64,000 bases of DNA from Chrysomallon squamiferum (Eukaryota > Mollusca > Gastropoda > Neomphalida > Peltospiridae). The translations under genes and the position numbers were made by a program. Below the pieces are notes generated by a model, which had not been told where the DNA came from, did not search any database, and saw only the letters and a program-made list of their open reading frames with translations. Shown in pieces: positions 50,631 to 64,000 of this stretch. The stretch lies in contig CM022670.1 of assembly GCA_012295275.1 (NCBI GenBank), positions 28,454,881-28,518,880 of the forward strand, in the 5' to 3' direction. Position 1 is the first letter of the stretch. The number at the start of each line of letters is the position of its first letter.

Positions 50631-53565
50631 AAGTACGTCTATATAACGTATATATGTGGGGAAGGAAAAAGGGTAGAAGGGTTTGGAATTAAATGTATTT
50701 TAGATCTGAGAATTTTTAGAAGCAGGAAAAGCCAATAAAGATGCTGCAGTAATGAAAGAGACATAAAAATGAAATATTTTTTGAAGTCCTCTGTTGTAAA
50801 GATCATAGATATTTGTTGCACATGTTTGAAAATTAAAACAATTAGCAAGTGGAATGATCAAATCCGAAACACAGAACAATGAAAAAGAACATGCACCAAG
50901 GTATGAATTTTCATCTTTGATGAAGAGTATTCTGCACTCTACTGTAAGACAAAAATGAAAGGTGATGACAGGTACTGTTACTGATCAGTTACCTGTTAAC
51001 AAATGTTGTCTGTACATCAGGTAGAAATGTGTACCTCTAATGAGGCATCGTTTAGTGCTCAATTCAACGGTAAACTTCAAAGACAGAGGAAGATGTTAAA
51101 GACATACCAGAGACAGAAGAATGCTGCAGAAATATAAAAAAATTGGTGAATTATTACACAATTACAGTGTGTGAATGAGAAATGAATATTTTGTCAAGCG
51201 TGAATGTAATTTATTTTGAGAAACAACAAAGGTTTTAAAAAATAGAAATGTGCTGTGGGTTAAGTGTACTGTTGTTAATTAAAAATAAAATAGTTTAATA
51301 TTTCAAAAATAATGTAATTTATTAGAACAGGATTTAAAAATGTATTATAAAAACAGCAACAATGTTTTACACACATAGTTTAAGATTTGACCTCTGGATA
51401 ATTTTTAGTTACAAAAACTAAAACATAGGGAATTTCCCTTTCCAAACACTGTTCCATAACCAGTTTATAAATCACTGATACATTTGTTTTGATATTCCTA
51501 GATCAGCAAGATTTCAATAAAATGAATTGTTATCATGCATTTTTTGTTGAACTGATCCACATAAAGATTAGAGGAACAATAATTTGATAATGTCTGTTGT
51601 TAATGTATATTGTTGGCTAACAGATGTCACATGGCACATTTTATGTAACTATGAACTGTCTAACAAACAGGTCTTTTCAACAGCAACCAACACACCATTT
51701 ATAATACAAATCCAGTATGTTTCATTATTAATGTCATTTTAATCAGTTTGCACAACCCAATCAAAACTGCTGAGTAAATGAAAAATACAACCATGAACAA
51801 AACAACAAAATCAATAAAATACTCCTGCATATATACATGAAATACAAGCCATAGCTTTTTAACTATTTGTACATTTTTTCCTTTTCTTTCTTTCATGGTT
51901 GAATGATGATACAAGGAAAATATGTCAAAAAAAAAAAAAAATGTGACTGGAGTATCAAGTCATGTGAATCCAGAGATGCAAATCAGGAGCTGACACTCAA
52001 ATATCATGCTGATGTTTACAATTAGAGTAAAGAATATCTGTATTATAAAGAAGAAAAAAAAAAGACTCACCTTCTCAGATAGATTAGAACTTAAAGAAGA
52101 TAAAAGATTAACATCAAGCAGTGACAGAAATTAGGATTCACATGCCAAGCTAAATCCTTCCATTCAGTGACTCCACTAAGACTTGGGATTTAAAATAATA
52201 TTTACAGTGATTGATGCAGCTGTGTATCAAACACACAAATATCTCTTTCACTTGAACAGTCCATCAACAACCTCTGTGTTCGGAAAATTCATTAATAATG
52301 TCTTGGGACAATTCATCAATAACATCTCCAACAACATCAATAACATCTGAGACACTTCATCAATATTATCTCAGATATTAATCAATAACTGACCAAGACA
52401 ATAACCAATTAACACTGCTGGTCAGTTGTCCTCTCTCCTGTATATACTGGATAGAAATGACCGTGACACCTGATGACAATCAAGGAGAGGTTGTGATGGT
52501 AGGATCATTTTACAGGTAGAAATCTGAATAGGAGGTAACGGAAAATGACATGACAGAGCAGTAGGTACTGAAATGGAATATTGTAATGTAATATGTGAGC
52601 AGATGTCCATTTCATTTGTGTGCACAGCTGATTTACAATTAATGGAATTTGTTAAAGCCATCTGCTGAGAACATTTCATTTTCAAGACAAGAGACAATGG
52701 ATATTTCTTTAATGGTATTATCAACTTTTTTAATATTAATCATTATCATATGATGCTACAGATGTGCTCTAAATACATCATCCTTAAATCCTCATTTATT
52801 CGAATTGATCAAGGAATGTTTTAGATCCCAACAAACCATAAATTTTGATAATATTGTTCTAGGCCCAACTGTGTGAGATAAAAAAAAATATATATATATA
52901 TATTTTTTTTAAACTGCAGTTTTATTATTCCATCTTCAATCTGGTTATATTTAATTTTAAGCAAATAAGAAAAAAAAATAACTGGGTCATGGTAATATTA
53001 ATTAATCTCAATACCTAGCAGCTAACTTCATAATTCATCTCTGTATAACTAATTTATTATTAATAACAATGATATAATGAAAATATGAATACCCTGACCA
53101 ACCATTTCATATTAGCTCTGAGTCTTACCAATATTTATTAACAAAAAACAACAACAATAGATACAAAAAATAAAAACAAAAATAAAAAATAACAGCAACT
53201 GGTTCCTGTCAGTTATCTATTTATCATTCTGATTATTACCGAGTGACAGAAACCATTATTTATCAATGTACCCATCAGATAACCACTGTATATATCATAC
53301 AGATTAGTGCATGCCGTCAGATTACTGCATAGCAAACAGTAGGAGTTTTCCAGTCATACAATAAGTACGCTGTATTCAACATTAGTTGTTTGACACCCAG
53401 CAGCTCCAGTGCTGGTGAAATATTTATTCTTTCATTGCATATTAATATCTTATTTTGCCTTGCTCAACAATAAACTAGTAGGTGTAGCTATCAATATTAT
53501 TTGGAATTTCAAAATTAGAAACACATATGTAAACTTATTGACCCACTAACTCATTTGCAGACAAA

Positions 53566-53685
53566 CACACACACACACACACAAATACACAAACACAAGT
53601 ACACACACAGACAAATACACAAACACAAACACAAGGACACACACACAGACACATGCATACAGACCCTTAAAAACACTCACACATG
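53566..53685. repeat. CA-rich degenerate microsatellite
   Basis: ACACACACAAATACACAAAC-type sequence. The matching minus ORF (VCVCV) is a repeat translation. Confidence 0.85.
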
Positions 53686-54115
53686 CATCTAAGTGAAAGA
53701 AAGAAAGTAATATGTCTTCATTTAATTTTTCAGTAAACTTCAAAGATACAAATATCACCATAATTCCAATATACAAGTTACACATTTTTATTTTCACCAT
53801 AAAAAATATAACAATAAAAAAAATACCAAAAAAACCTGAGATGATCAAGAAAGAATATTCAAAAGTTATGTGAGAAATTTCATCTCACACAAAAGGAATC
53901 ACATGGGAGTCACCCAGTAGTTTACAATGTAAACCTACGTCTGTGCTGATACAGACAGAGATATAAAGCAACCTTCATGGTTGAGTCGACTCTGTGTGTA
54001 TCACAGGTAGAAATCAGATCTGCATGACTTACAGAGAACAGTAGGAAGATATACCAGGAATTTCAAACACTACCAACAGCAGACACCATTGTAAAAACAC
54101 GTATATTTTTATAGC

Positions 54116-54660
54116 ATTTATACTTATATGTAACCACATAGGTACTAGGTATTTTACTATCACACCCGTTTATACTTGTATATAGCCAGATTGGTACTAT
54201 ATGGATATGTTACAAAAAAATTCAACTCTAAGATACTCTGGATAGAGTCTTAAGAAACAAACAAAAAAAGACCAATTTTTTTTAAATATCTTGAAAATTG
54301 AAGAAGTTATGACAATTTCAGACACTGGAAAATGTACCAATTTTTTCCTATTGTTTTATTATGTCAACTGGCCAAATACTGTGAATTAGAGCAAAAAAAA
54401 AAGACAAAAATGCCTATATCTCCTTAAAAATGTATAAAAGAAAAGTGTAAACAATTTTTTATTTAGATGAAGCCAAAAAAAACCTCAACAGAAACTGAAA
54501 AATAGCTGAGAACAGAATTATGGTATAAGCAAAAGCATTTATGTAGTTTATAAATAAGGTAAACAATATATTTTAATATCACACCTATTTCATATTTATG
54601 TATAGCCACACTGGTACTATATATTGTAATATCACATCCATTTTATACTTGTATACAAAT
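54116..54660. repeat. ~50-bp repeat in two pairs of copies
   Basis: TATCACACCxxTTTATACTT then GTATATAGCCAxAxTGGTAC recurs near 54116, 54160, 54578 and 54628. The two pairs are separated by about 360 bp. Confidence 0.65.
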
Positions 54661-54852
54661 CATACATATTTTGATATTGTGCATACATAGACATACATAT
54701 GATCATATCTTTATGTTTTGTTGTGTAACATCCAAACTAGTATGGTGCACTGCTGTGCAAACATTTAACAGAACCAAATGGCAGAGTGGTACATATTTGT
54801 ATTCTCCTTTTCTCACAAATTAGTTTATTTATTTTAATTCACATGTTTGCTG

Positions 54853-54883
<31 letters not shown>

Positions 54884-55293
54884 TCATCATTAATTCAATG
54901 ATTCACTTGTTTCTCAACTGAAATTAACTCTCATACATATTAATCTAAATACAAATACAAAACAATAAAAATAAAATTAATGGAATGAGTATATTCTTAT
55001 ATCCATCTCACACCATAACCATTTCATCCTCACTCTGTCACCTTCAACAATCCAACTTCATCCACACCACTACAACCACAACCACTCCTTAACACCTTCA
55101 TCTACAAACAAGAACCATTACAAACACAGATCCCAAAACAAACTGACTGAAAACAATAATAAAAACATAATACACATTCTTTTGTTATTTCAGGTACAGT
55201 TTTTACTAAATTCACAATACCAAGGTAATAAAAGAAAATTTAAAAAAAGAGACAGCGAAAGAGAGGGACAGAGATAAAGAGAGTGCTGTCTAC

Positions 55294-55515
55294 CTTTACC
55301 AATACCTAGATAGTTAAAAAAATAAATAGTGTAGTATGTGGTACTAAATTTACTAATATCTGGATAGTAAAAAAAATAAACAGTGTACTAACTTTACCAA
55401 TACCTAGAAGGTAAACCAATAAATAGTGTAGTGTGCTGCTGTACTAATATCTAGGAAGTGAAAAAAGAACATACAGTGAAGTATATCACGCTAATTTTAT
55501 CTAGCTAGTAAAACA
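55294..55515. repeat. ~50-bp tandem repeat, about 5 copies
   Basis: ACTTTACCAATACCTAGATA then GTAAAAAAATAAATAGTGTA recurs at 55294, 55345, 55391, 55441 and about 55490. Confidence 0.75.
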
Positions 55516-55560
55516 ACAAACTGAACAATTTTCTGCAGTAACTTCAGTAATATACAGGTC

Positions 55561-55588
<28 letters not shown>
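55561..55588. repeat. 28-nt poly-A run followed by (TATG)n
   Basis: A pure A tract followed by TATGTATGTATG. Confidence 0.95.
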
Positions 55589-55591
<3 letters not shown>

Positions 55592-57470
55592 GTATGTATG
55601 TATGAAACTTAGAGCAGTGTAAAAGGTCAGTATTCACACAGACCCAGAAAAACAATCATCTTATTTCTAACAACAGTCCCATTGTGCCTGGAAAGTGATC
55701 CCCTGATGAAAATACATAAGAATGCTCAGGTAGAAAAACACACCTTTGAATAAAAACAAACATGATTTGTAAAAAATGTGAAACCTTACCTCAGGGTGTT
55801 TACTGGCTTCAACAATAACGAAAGAAAACCTGAGATACTCTTTTGGCTAAAACGTTTTCTCTTTTGTTTTGTTTCTTTTCACAAGATTTTTTTTTTTATA
55901 AAAAAAGCCTGTAATAGTTTGTAAAAAAAAATATAATAATGTATGTGTGTACCTTCACAACAAAATGCATGTACAGGTTAAAAAATACAAGATTATTTTT
56001 GGGTGGGTTGTTTTTAAGAATTAAAAGAATTATACTGAAATATGGTTTTAAAAAATAAAAATGAACAATGATATTTCGCCCTGTTCTAATATTAACATTC
56101 TGCCATGTTTTGGGATATTTAAAAAAAAATTAAATCTGGGAAACAATATGCAGTTATGTATATAATTTTTTTTATTATTCTTTAAGAAAAAAAAGAAAAA
56201 AGAAAATGTTTACTATAAAGTATAAATTAAAAGAGAATAAAAGGTTTTTCAATCTTTTGAAATACAAAATCTTAAGTTTTGTAATATGATAGCTTTTAAT
56301 GTGTATTTTATCTTTTAAGAAGAAAAGACTGGCATTGAATATAAAGTGAAATTCTAATAACTGACACACACACACACACACTATTATTATTATCTGGAAA
56401 AGCATGATTTGTAAAATAGAAAATATTTACTTTCAAGTATAAATTTATAAAGTACTTGAATGTCATCTTAATAATTTTTAATATTAATTACTATTCTTTT
56501 TCCTGGAAAAACATTAATTATAACTTATTTTTAACCTGGAAACTTAGTGTTCAAAATATGTTTTATTTCTTCAGATAAAAAAAGATTCACCTTGAAGTAT
56601 AAACAACAATGACTGACATTTCAATAAATATTAATATTAGGTGTTGAAAACAGCATTCTGTTTACTGTCATAATTAGATGCTATCTGGGAAAGTGAATTT
56701 ATTAAATGTACAATAGACTTAGACAAGCCCTTCAGGCAACACTTCCAACTGTTCAACCATCCATATTTAATTAGAATCTACGTCAAAAATACAGTTATTC
56801 AGAATTAAAGAAGCTGTTATATAAACTTAGATTTAGAATAAAAAATTTGCTGCATTCATGGAAATGTTCTTATTTTGACATCAGCAAAAAGAAATATTTT
56901 ATATGCACCCTCCCATAAAAGGACAGTCATGCATTCTGATATATCAGTCATGGAGCAGTTATTGGAATAGAAAATAATACTAAATGTGTATTCCATAACA
57001 TATTTACCAAACTGGATCTGCTCTAAGATGTTTTAAAATAACCTTTTTCCTCTTTAGAGCAAAAAGTATTAAGCAGAAGAATGTCAAAAGAAGGGACAAA
57101 AAAAAAAAAAAAAATAACAAAAATATACAGAAAAACATATTAGTTTAGTTTCACCTTCATTTGGTCATCAGTCTAAAAAGAGTATTACTTCCTATGTCAA
57201 CCCCCTAATGTTTCTTCCTTTTTCCTATCTTTAATCAATTAAATATTTAAAAATTTAATTACTAAAGATTAAGGCTATGTAATATCTTTTAAAACAATAA
57301 ATAATAATATTATTTTCCAACTAAAAACCAATACTGGTATGTATTTACATTTATAAATAAACAGAAAACATCCATTCCTATTTCAGTATTTCAGAATTTA
57401 AAAAAATTCTCTCAATACCATATTTATAATAATAATAATAAAAATTATTCTATATTCTTATCTATATAAA

Positions 57471-57471
<1 letters not shown>

Positions 57472-57498
<27 letters not shown>
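57472..57498. repeat. 27-nt poly-A run
   Basis: A pure A tract. Confidence 0.95.
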
Positions 57499-57501
<3 letters not shown>

Positions 57502-60500
57502 ATCTTTAACATTTTTCTCATTGAGTATTTTACTTAAAAATGCTAACAGTAAAAAAAAATCTTACCTCACAAAACCTGTCATTCCAAGCTATCCTTTAAG
57601 TAAATCTGAAACTTGAATGACAACAATACCACGAATCACCTCAGTAACTATTACACCTGATTGACAAATACCTGAGTGACAGGTAAAAAACCTAAAAATG
57701 TCCAGGTGAGAATGTGCTGTCACGGCCTGCTGGTCTGCTACAACAACTACTACATGTGTTGAAGGAAACAACCACGGAGTGTGATGTATTCTCAACATGG
57801 AGAGATGGGTTGTGTGTTCAGTTTGAGCTGACAGCTGCTTGGACTTAATAAGCCAGTTTTGGGGGCTTCCTGACACAGAAAAGTGACTACAGCCAGGTGT
57901 AACAAATCAGTGATTGCCTCAATGACACCTGAATACCTGCATTGTATTCACAAGCAGAAGGGTGAATCTGTTCACCCAAAATGACCCACTTAACCAGGCC
58001 ATGAAATTGACATTGCATGGAAAGAATGAGATTTGAGGGGTGGCAGAATGTGATGATGGTGGGTTTGCTTACTTGTGAGCTGGTGTGTGTGTATTGGTGA
58101 GCACTGATGTTTCTCTGAGAAGTGATGTTTGTGTGTGATTAGTGAAAATCACTAGTCTTTCTATTCTAATCTTGAAAATGGATAGTGATGTCTTTGATAT
58201 AAAGAAAAACTGAGCTGATTTCTGTGTACTTTTATGTATGGGAATGTGTGAATATATATATATATATATATACATATTAAGTTTTTGCATGTATACTTAT
58301 TTGTGCATATGTGTGATAATGTTTGTGTGTTTGTATATTGAGGGGGGTTTGGTGTGTGTGTGTAAGAATGTGTGTGTGTGCATGTGTTTTGCAGGGGTAA
58401 TGTAATTAATAAAAATCATTGCCTGACAAGTACTTGGTGCAGCTCATCACAGCAATGATGACAGGTAATTGAGATAAAAGTGATTACTGTTCAGGATTAC
58501 CTGAAATATTACACCAGGAGATTGAAATAATGACAAGCTTAATTGGTATAACAAATGATGATGAATAAATAGAACATTTTAATTAAAATATTAATAATGG
58601 TCAATAAGATGAATAATTGTTAATTGTTTACTTCTTGATATTAGCTTATTTTCTGAATAATATATAAATTAAAAATATATTAATAAAGTATTCAGTAAAA
58701 ACGGGTACATTCCACTAAAAGACCAAACCTTCTATGATATTTTATTAATGTGTAATGTTGGTAAATTCTCAAATAGAGGGAAAAAATCAACTCTCTGTCT
58801 ACTGTTAGACAATGTGCACTACAATAAAGAAATCTGCTATTTCTGGAATTTATTTTTTGCACAAAATTTGTCATAATTGTTACATGCAACTCCCATTATT
58901 AACAAATATTCTTGCTTCCAGTATTATCAGTGTGTATGCACTGGCTATTTCAGTGAACTTCCACCAGAAAATGTGTGTGTGTGTGTGTCTACAGATTCAG
59001 TATGAGTATACATTATAGATATTCTATCATTTGTGAACAATAACTTCAGTGTATATGTTTGTACCTGTTAACAAACATATTACTATTTAATAAACACTCT
59101 TTGCGGCTTTGTAATGATATACTTGTTATTCAAAGTGTTGTAAAAAGAGAAAAAATGGTTTATTAAGGTGCATATAAACAGCACTCAAACTGGTTCTAAC
59201 CTCTTCGTTCCTCTTATGAATGGGTGGAGTATGTTCCTTTATGTCATACATTATCTTTTTTTTCTTTCAGCTGCAACCTCTTAATCTTCTTTTAATACAG
59301 ACTTCTCTTTTTTTAAAGTGGATAAGCATGCCTCTACTTTAATTGGTTAAATTAAGTCTAAGCAGGTATCATTTTGAACAATGAGATGTATCAGGTGTTT
59401 GGTTTTATCCACAAAGGACATGACACACACAGAATTTAGGTTAGTAGAGGAGCACTCATTTGAATGTGACAGGTCCATGGATCAATCCTTATTATAGACT
59501 ACTTACTATCACAGCTTGTGATATACCATGAGTGCAGTAACTATTAATACCTCACATATTCATGTTATATATCACCATGAGGAAACTATTAGTGTTGTAT
59601 GATACAGGGTTATGGGAAAAACTGTCCATTTTAAAGAGAGGATAAAAGTCACCATAAGGAAAAAAGACATCTGGATATGGAATTTAATGAGACAACATAC
59701 TCAGTATTTGACATGTGGTGTGTCATATAAATATATATAAACACTAGGAAAAAAGTATCTGTTTTATATCATATAGGAAAATCTAACCATTTCCATGAGG
59801 CATAAAAGCCACAACATATATATACAAAACTGAAAACTAAAGTGAAGTGGATTTTAAGACATCATGGTGTCTATTTCCTTACATAATGTATAAAAAATAA
59901 ATTTAAAACAATAGGGAAAAAAACAGAGAAAAGAAAAGAAAACCCTCATTAAGACTAAGCAAGACATTTTTGTTTATTTTGTATTATCAGAGATGCATTG
60001 TAATGAAAGAAAACAGGCTATCTCACAGAAACACACATTCAAAATGTTTCAGCAAAGTGTAAGTGATAATACACTCATCATTCAGCTAGGGCAGAGAACA
60101 AGCACATCACCTGGTGTCCCTTCCCAGAAACCAGAAACAACCTGAGTTCAGTTACATGGTGATGTGCTATAAACAAGAAGAAGCCTCATCGTATGTCCTG
60201 GGCTTTATTCTCTAGACTGTGTGGCCTCTTCTAAAGTTACTATCAATTAACGTCAGCTTCTACAGGAAATGGTAATATATTGGATATTTGCTGGACAAAA
60301 TACCCTCTGTTGAAAAGAAATGGATATGGGTATTTGTAGCCAATAAAACATGTTTTGGGCTATTAAATCACATCATTAAAAGAATTTTGGTATTTATTAC
60401 AGACATTATTTTTAATAATATAACACCTTAATGGGCGTACATATAAATACAAATGATAAGCTGTTTCTGCCCATCTTTATAAATATCAACACCTATCCAT

Positions 60501-62329
60501 CATCTTCACAGAATATAACATTACAGATAAAAAAACTATTGCAGTTTGTCAGTCATACTAAAATAATAATAGCAACAAAGTAGTAATATCAGCTGTAATG
60601 ACTGTAATAATATCCAACTATTTTTGCACCAATTAATAATAATAATAAAATTAAATTAATAAAACTCCTACAGTTAATAAAACAAAAATAGTATCTCTTC
60701 AAATATTCCTAAATATTCAACACAATATTTTATAAATAAGTTTATTTTTATTTATAATATATTCATTAAGATTTAACTTCTTCACTGTTGAAGTGAACAA
60801 AACCGTCTAATGGCAAATTTGGAATCATGATAAAAGTATATACCCAAGCATTATACTGGACTGAAGAGAATTAAATATAATACATTGATTTTTTAACTAC
60901 TCAAAGAATTATAACTTCTGTCATGACAGGTACTGGGGAAGTTAGGTGTATCTGAAAAATATATATGTAACTATGTTGTGATACATGGTAACAAATAGCT
61001 AGATACTCAATGTATCTGATCAGGCCTACACATTTTGGTATTGAGACTGTAACCAGGCAAACACTTTTCTGATATCCATGCCATCTAGAATATATGATAG
61101 GAAGTGAGGGAGGGAAACAGGATGAGCTTTTCAGAATCTGGAGATTGAATTATGTAGACCCCTGGGGCAATTAGTGGGAGGGTGTGTGAAAATGTTACTC
61201 TACTTTCACAAACCATGTCAAGTGAGGAATCTGCTATAACTGCTATTAATTTCTTTTGCATAAAAGATGTAGAAGGCTTAAAATATGAAAACAAAAACTA
61301 TTATTATTATTATTAATCTTTCTCTTGCTCTCTTTTCTCTCTCTCTTTTACTCTTTCTCTTTAATTAAACTACATCAGAGACACATTCTTGAGTATATTC
61401 ATGTCCCAATCTGCACAACTTTATGAATTATCTTAAATTAAATTTCATGCTACAGACACAAGATATGTGATATATTCCAGGTGTTTTCTAGCAACAAATG
61501 ATGCAGCACTAACATGTAAAAGTACATCACTCAATCTGCTGAAATCCTCAGCACACTACAAATAGTTCTGGACAAACTGACAACAAATAACAGTAAATAG
61601 ACTCAACTGCAGCAAGAATGTAAAAAAAATAGGGTATGAAAATATTTATTTCTGCTCAGGTAACGATGGATATTCATTCCACTTATCACACCTGCATATT
61701 AAAGAGACAGGTGTAGAAATGAATTTACCTATGTGAATACCTGAATCAGTCTGTTATTTAGCTACAGGTATAGGACAAACATCAGTGGATGCAAATCAAG
61801 TGTGTGATTATTCTAAACAAGTATGGTATGCCAGTCATAATAAAGATCCCATGAATCCAATTATAATATTCCACTTGATCCTCTATCATGTTACATTATG
61901 ATAAGGCTGGGCTGTTTATTAAACTGACTTGGTTTGTTTTTAATGTAAACAAGATACTGTGTTAACAGATTACTGCAATTACTGCCACCAGGAACAGCCA
62001 CCAGTATTAGTAATATTAATATCACCATTATTAATGTCACAATATTTACTTCTAATACTACTGCAAAAACTGCATACTGCTAATACTGCCACTGAAATAT
62101 TTTCACTGCTGCCTCTTCCAAGACTACTGTTTTCACCTAACAAGAACAGGATTTTGACATTAGCTAAACAAGACACTGCTTAAAGCTTTGTAGTCTGAAG
62201 ACATCTAACTCAATTCCTTTTTTCTGTATACATCTGTCAAACAGAGCCTGTCTTCTTGGGCTGCTTCATCATGGTTTAAATACCAACCAGACCATTTCTA
62301 CCACTACATCTACCATTTCTTCTACAATA

Positions 62330-62525
62330 TTACAACTACTACCACAACAACTACTACTACAATTACCACAACTACCATTATATATTTACACAAGTACAAC
62401 CATTACTACTACTACTACATCACAACTGCTAGTATTACTACTACCACTACTAAAATACCACCACTGTAACTACTAAAATTACCTTAACTATTACTAATGT
62501 AAATACAACAACTACAACTGCTACT
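62330..62525. repeat. ACT/ACA-rich degenerate array
   Basis: Irregular ACTACTAC and ACAACTAC runs, similar in style to 37755-38210. Confidence 0.8.
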
Positions 62526-64000
62526 ATTTAACATAATTAATTATAATAGATATGCTGTAGATTTTCAGATTAATTTCCTTCCTTCAAAAGAAATTAAAAT
62601 ATTTAAATTATAATATGAATTAAAAATAAAACATAATATGATAATAAATAAACCAAGACAAAAAACCTCTGTAACACTAACAGCCACCAGTCGTTCTTAC
62701 CTGAGCATGTTTTTAATAGTTTAGACTGTATCAGTTGTCAATGACCCCATCCCATCACAAAGTACACTATTTTAACCTGTGCTGTAATCCAAGGTAAATG
62801 ATATAGCATTGTTCTGTAACTCTCTGAATGTCCGTCTTTGAATTCTGAGACCACAGGTAAACCACTGGAGGCATAAATATGTGTATGTTTGTATGTGTGT
62901 TGTTTGTGTATGTGTGTGCATGTGTGTACATGCAGACATCTATCAGTTACACACATACACAAAATTCAGGCATATTTACTGGAGCAATAATAAGACAACC
63001 ATAAATTTTGATTTACTACTGTTATTTATTTATTTAATTTCATTAGATATCCCAGAATAAATATTAAAACAAACAGCATTTGCAGAAAATCTTTATTTAT
63101 TAAAAATATCAATGAAACAGTGATACTACATAACCTTTTATTTTTTAAGTAGATTTTCCTTCTTGGAATTTGTTCTTAAAACAGCTTAACAATACAACTG
63201 TCAATCCTCATTTTTTAATAGCAGTAATAAAGTGCAATTATTATTTTTATTAATATTTAATGTCATATAACTGTTCTTTTTGTAAAATTCATAGATGTTA
63301 TCTGATATACATGTTCATCATGTTTATAAAAAAATAATAATAATAATAATGACAATTACATATTACAAAAAAATATACTTTTATAACAATAATCTGGTAT
63401 AAAAGTGTCTTTAAAATTAAACATTAAATATGATTAATGTTTTATTTTTATATTAATCACCACATTTATAAATGACTCACACAGACAATGCAGTTAACAC
63501 CCAATAGTCACATTTAAATCTAATATAAACTTTTATACCTGGAATTTAACGAGTTTCTCCTCACAGGTAACTTTAGCAGTGTCATTAGACAGGTAAGGAG
63601 GTCAAGGTAGACACATTGTATGTTAAAACACTGTCATTGGCTTTATGGGATTTTAACCACCACTTGACAGAGATCGTAAATTTTCCTCCTTCACTATCCA
63701 TTACCGTGTACAGAAAGCTACAACTGTGGCCATTCAAGTATGTAAAGATTGTTTTAAGAGAGGGTCACCACTGCTATCAAAAAGAGGGTGGTGGTAAATT
63801 TTGGTTGGACAACACACATGCAGTTGACAATATATTTACTGCATACCAAGGGATGAAGGATTTAAATGAATTTTCTTATTAGATTAGTTAAAAATGAAAA
63901 CTATAAAATATTCTTTCAAGATTTATATGAATACAAGAGTGAGAAGGGAAAATCAAGCAAGGGAAAGACAGACAGAAAGGAACAAGGAATAGAAAGAGAC

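Larger units (their letters stand above)
46111..64000. other. Upstream flank, no gene supported
   Basis: AT-rich DNA with several decayed minisatellites, listed separately. A less AT-rich segment at 57564-57900 is open on the minus strand for 95 codons and is followed by GAG/GTAAGA. It could be a distal 5' exon but has no further support. Donor-like sites at about 52069 and 55793 are similarly unsupported. The ORF at 63616-63882 resembles nothing I know. Confidence 0.45.

Noticed and set aside
57589-57876. 95-codon minus ORF in a less AT-rich segment
   Set aside because: No recognisable protein feature. The GTAAGA donor just below it leaves only a weak case for a non-coding distal exon.

Overview
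This is an AT-rich eukaryotic window with long introns, many microsatellites (TA, GA, CA/TG, ATT, AAAT), many 20-30 nt poly-A/T runs, and intronic tandem repeats at all stages of decay. No bacterial gene organisation, tRNA, rRNA or intact transposon ORF is visible. The style fits an invertebrate with expanded introns. A mollusc, possibly a cephalopod, is my best guess, but nothing here fixes the taxon.

One protein-coding gene can be supported. It lies on the minus strand, and three exons join in one frame with all junctions in phase 0: a start exon (40630-40719, coding 40630-40683), an Asp-rich exon (38445-38858) and a 2.1 kb exon (26475-28586). Together they encode 860 residues of mostly disordered, Ser/Thr-rich, charged sequence with an acidic tract, a coding 8-residue repeat, basic patches and several 'QT' motifs like those bound by dynein light chain LC8. 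I do not recognise the family; a scaffold or adaptor is an inference. A 22.9 kb intron follows, then two small candidate exons: a 12-nt microexon (3578-3589, ASVE) and a 37-nt exon (2654-2690, a charged helix-like KLNESIRERREA). The gene probably continues past the left edge.

Inside the 22.9 kb intron, on the same strand, lies a probable internal promoter. A CpG-richer block (about 19782-20110) sits upstream of an ATGGCG start exon (19307-19384) whose 26 codons end in phase 0 at a splice donor. It could join either small downstream exon in frame and give a short isoform lacking the 860-residue disordered part. This is the most interesting signal in the window. A weaker candidate for the upstream promoter and 5'-UTR exons of the long isoform is at 45203-46034.

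Layout: 1-2653 downstream intron or flank; 2654-3589 two small exons; 3590-26474 long intron with the internal start exon and a 50-bp minisatellite (21698-22680); 26475-28586 big exon; 28587-38444 intron; 38445-38858 exon; 38859-40629 intron with a splice-donor-like repeat array; 40630-40719 start exon; 40720-64000 upstream region with possible 5' exons and several decayed minisatellites, but no other gene I can defend.
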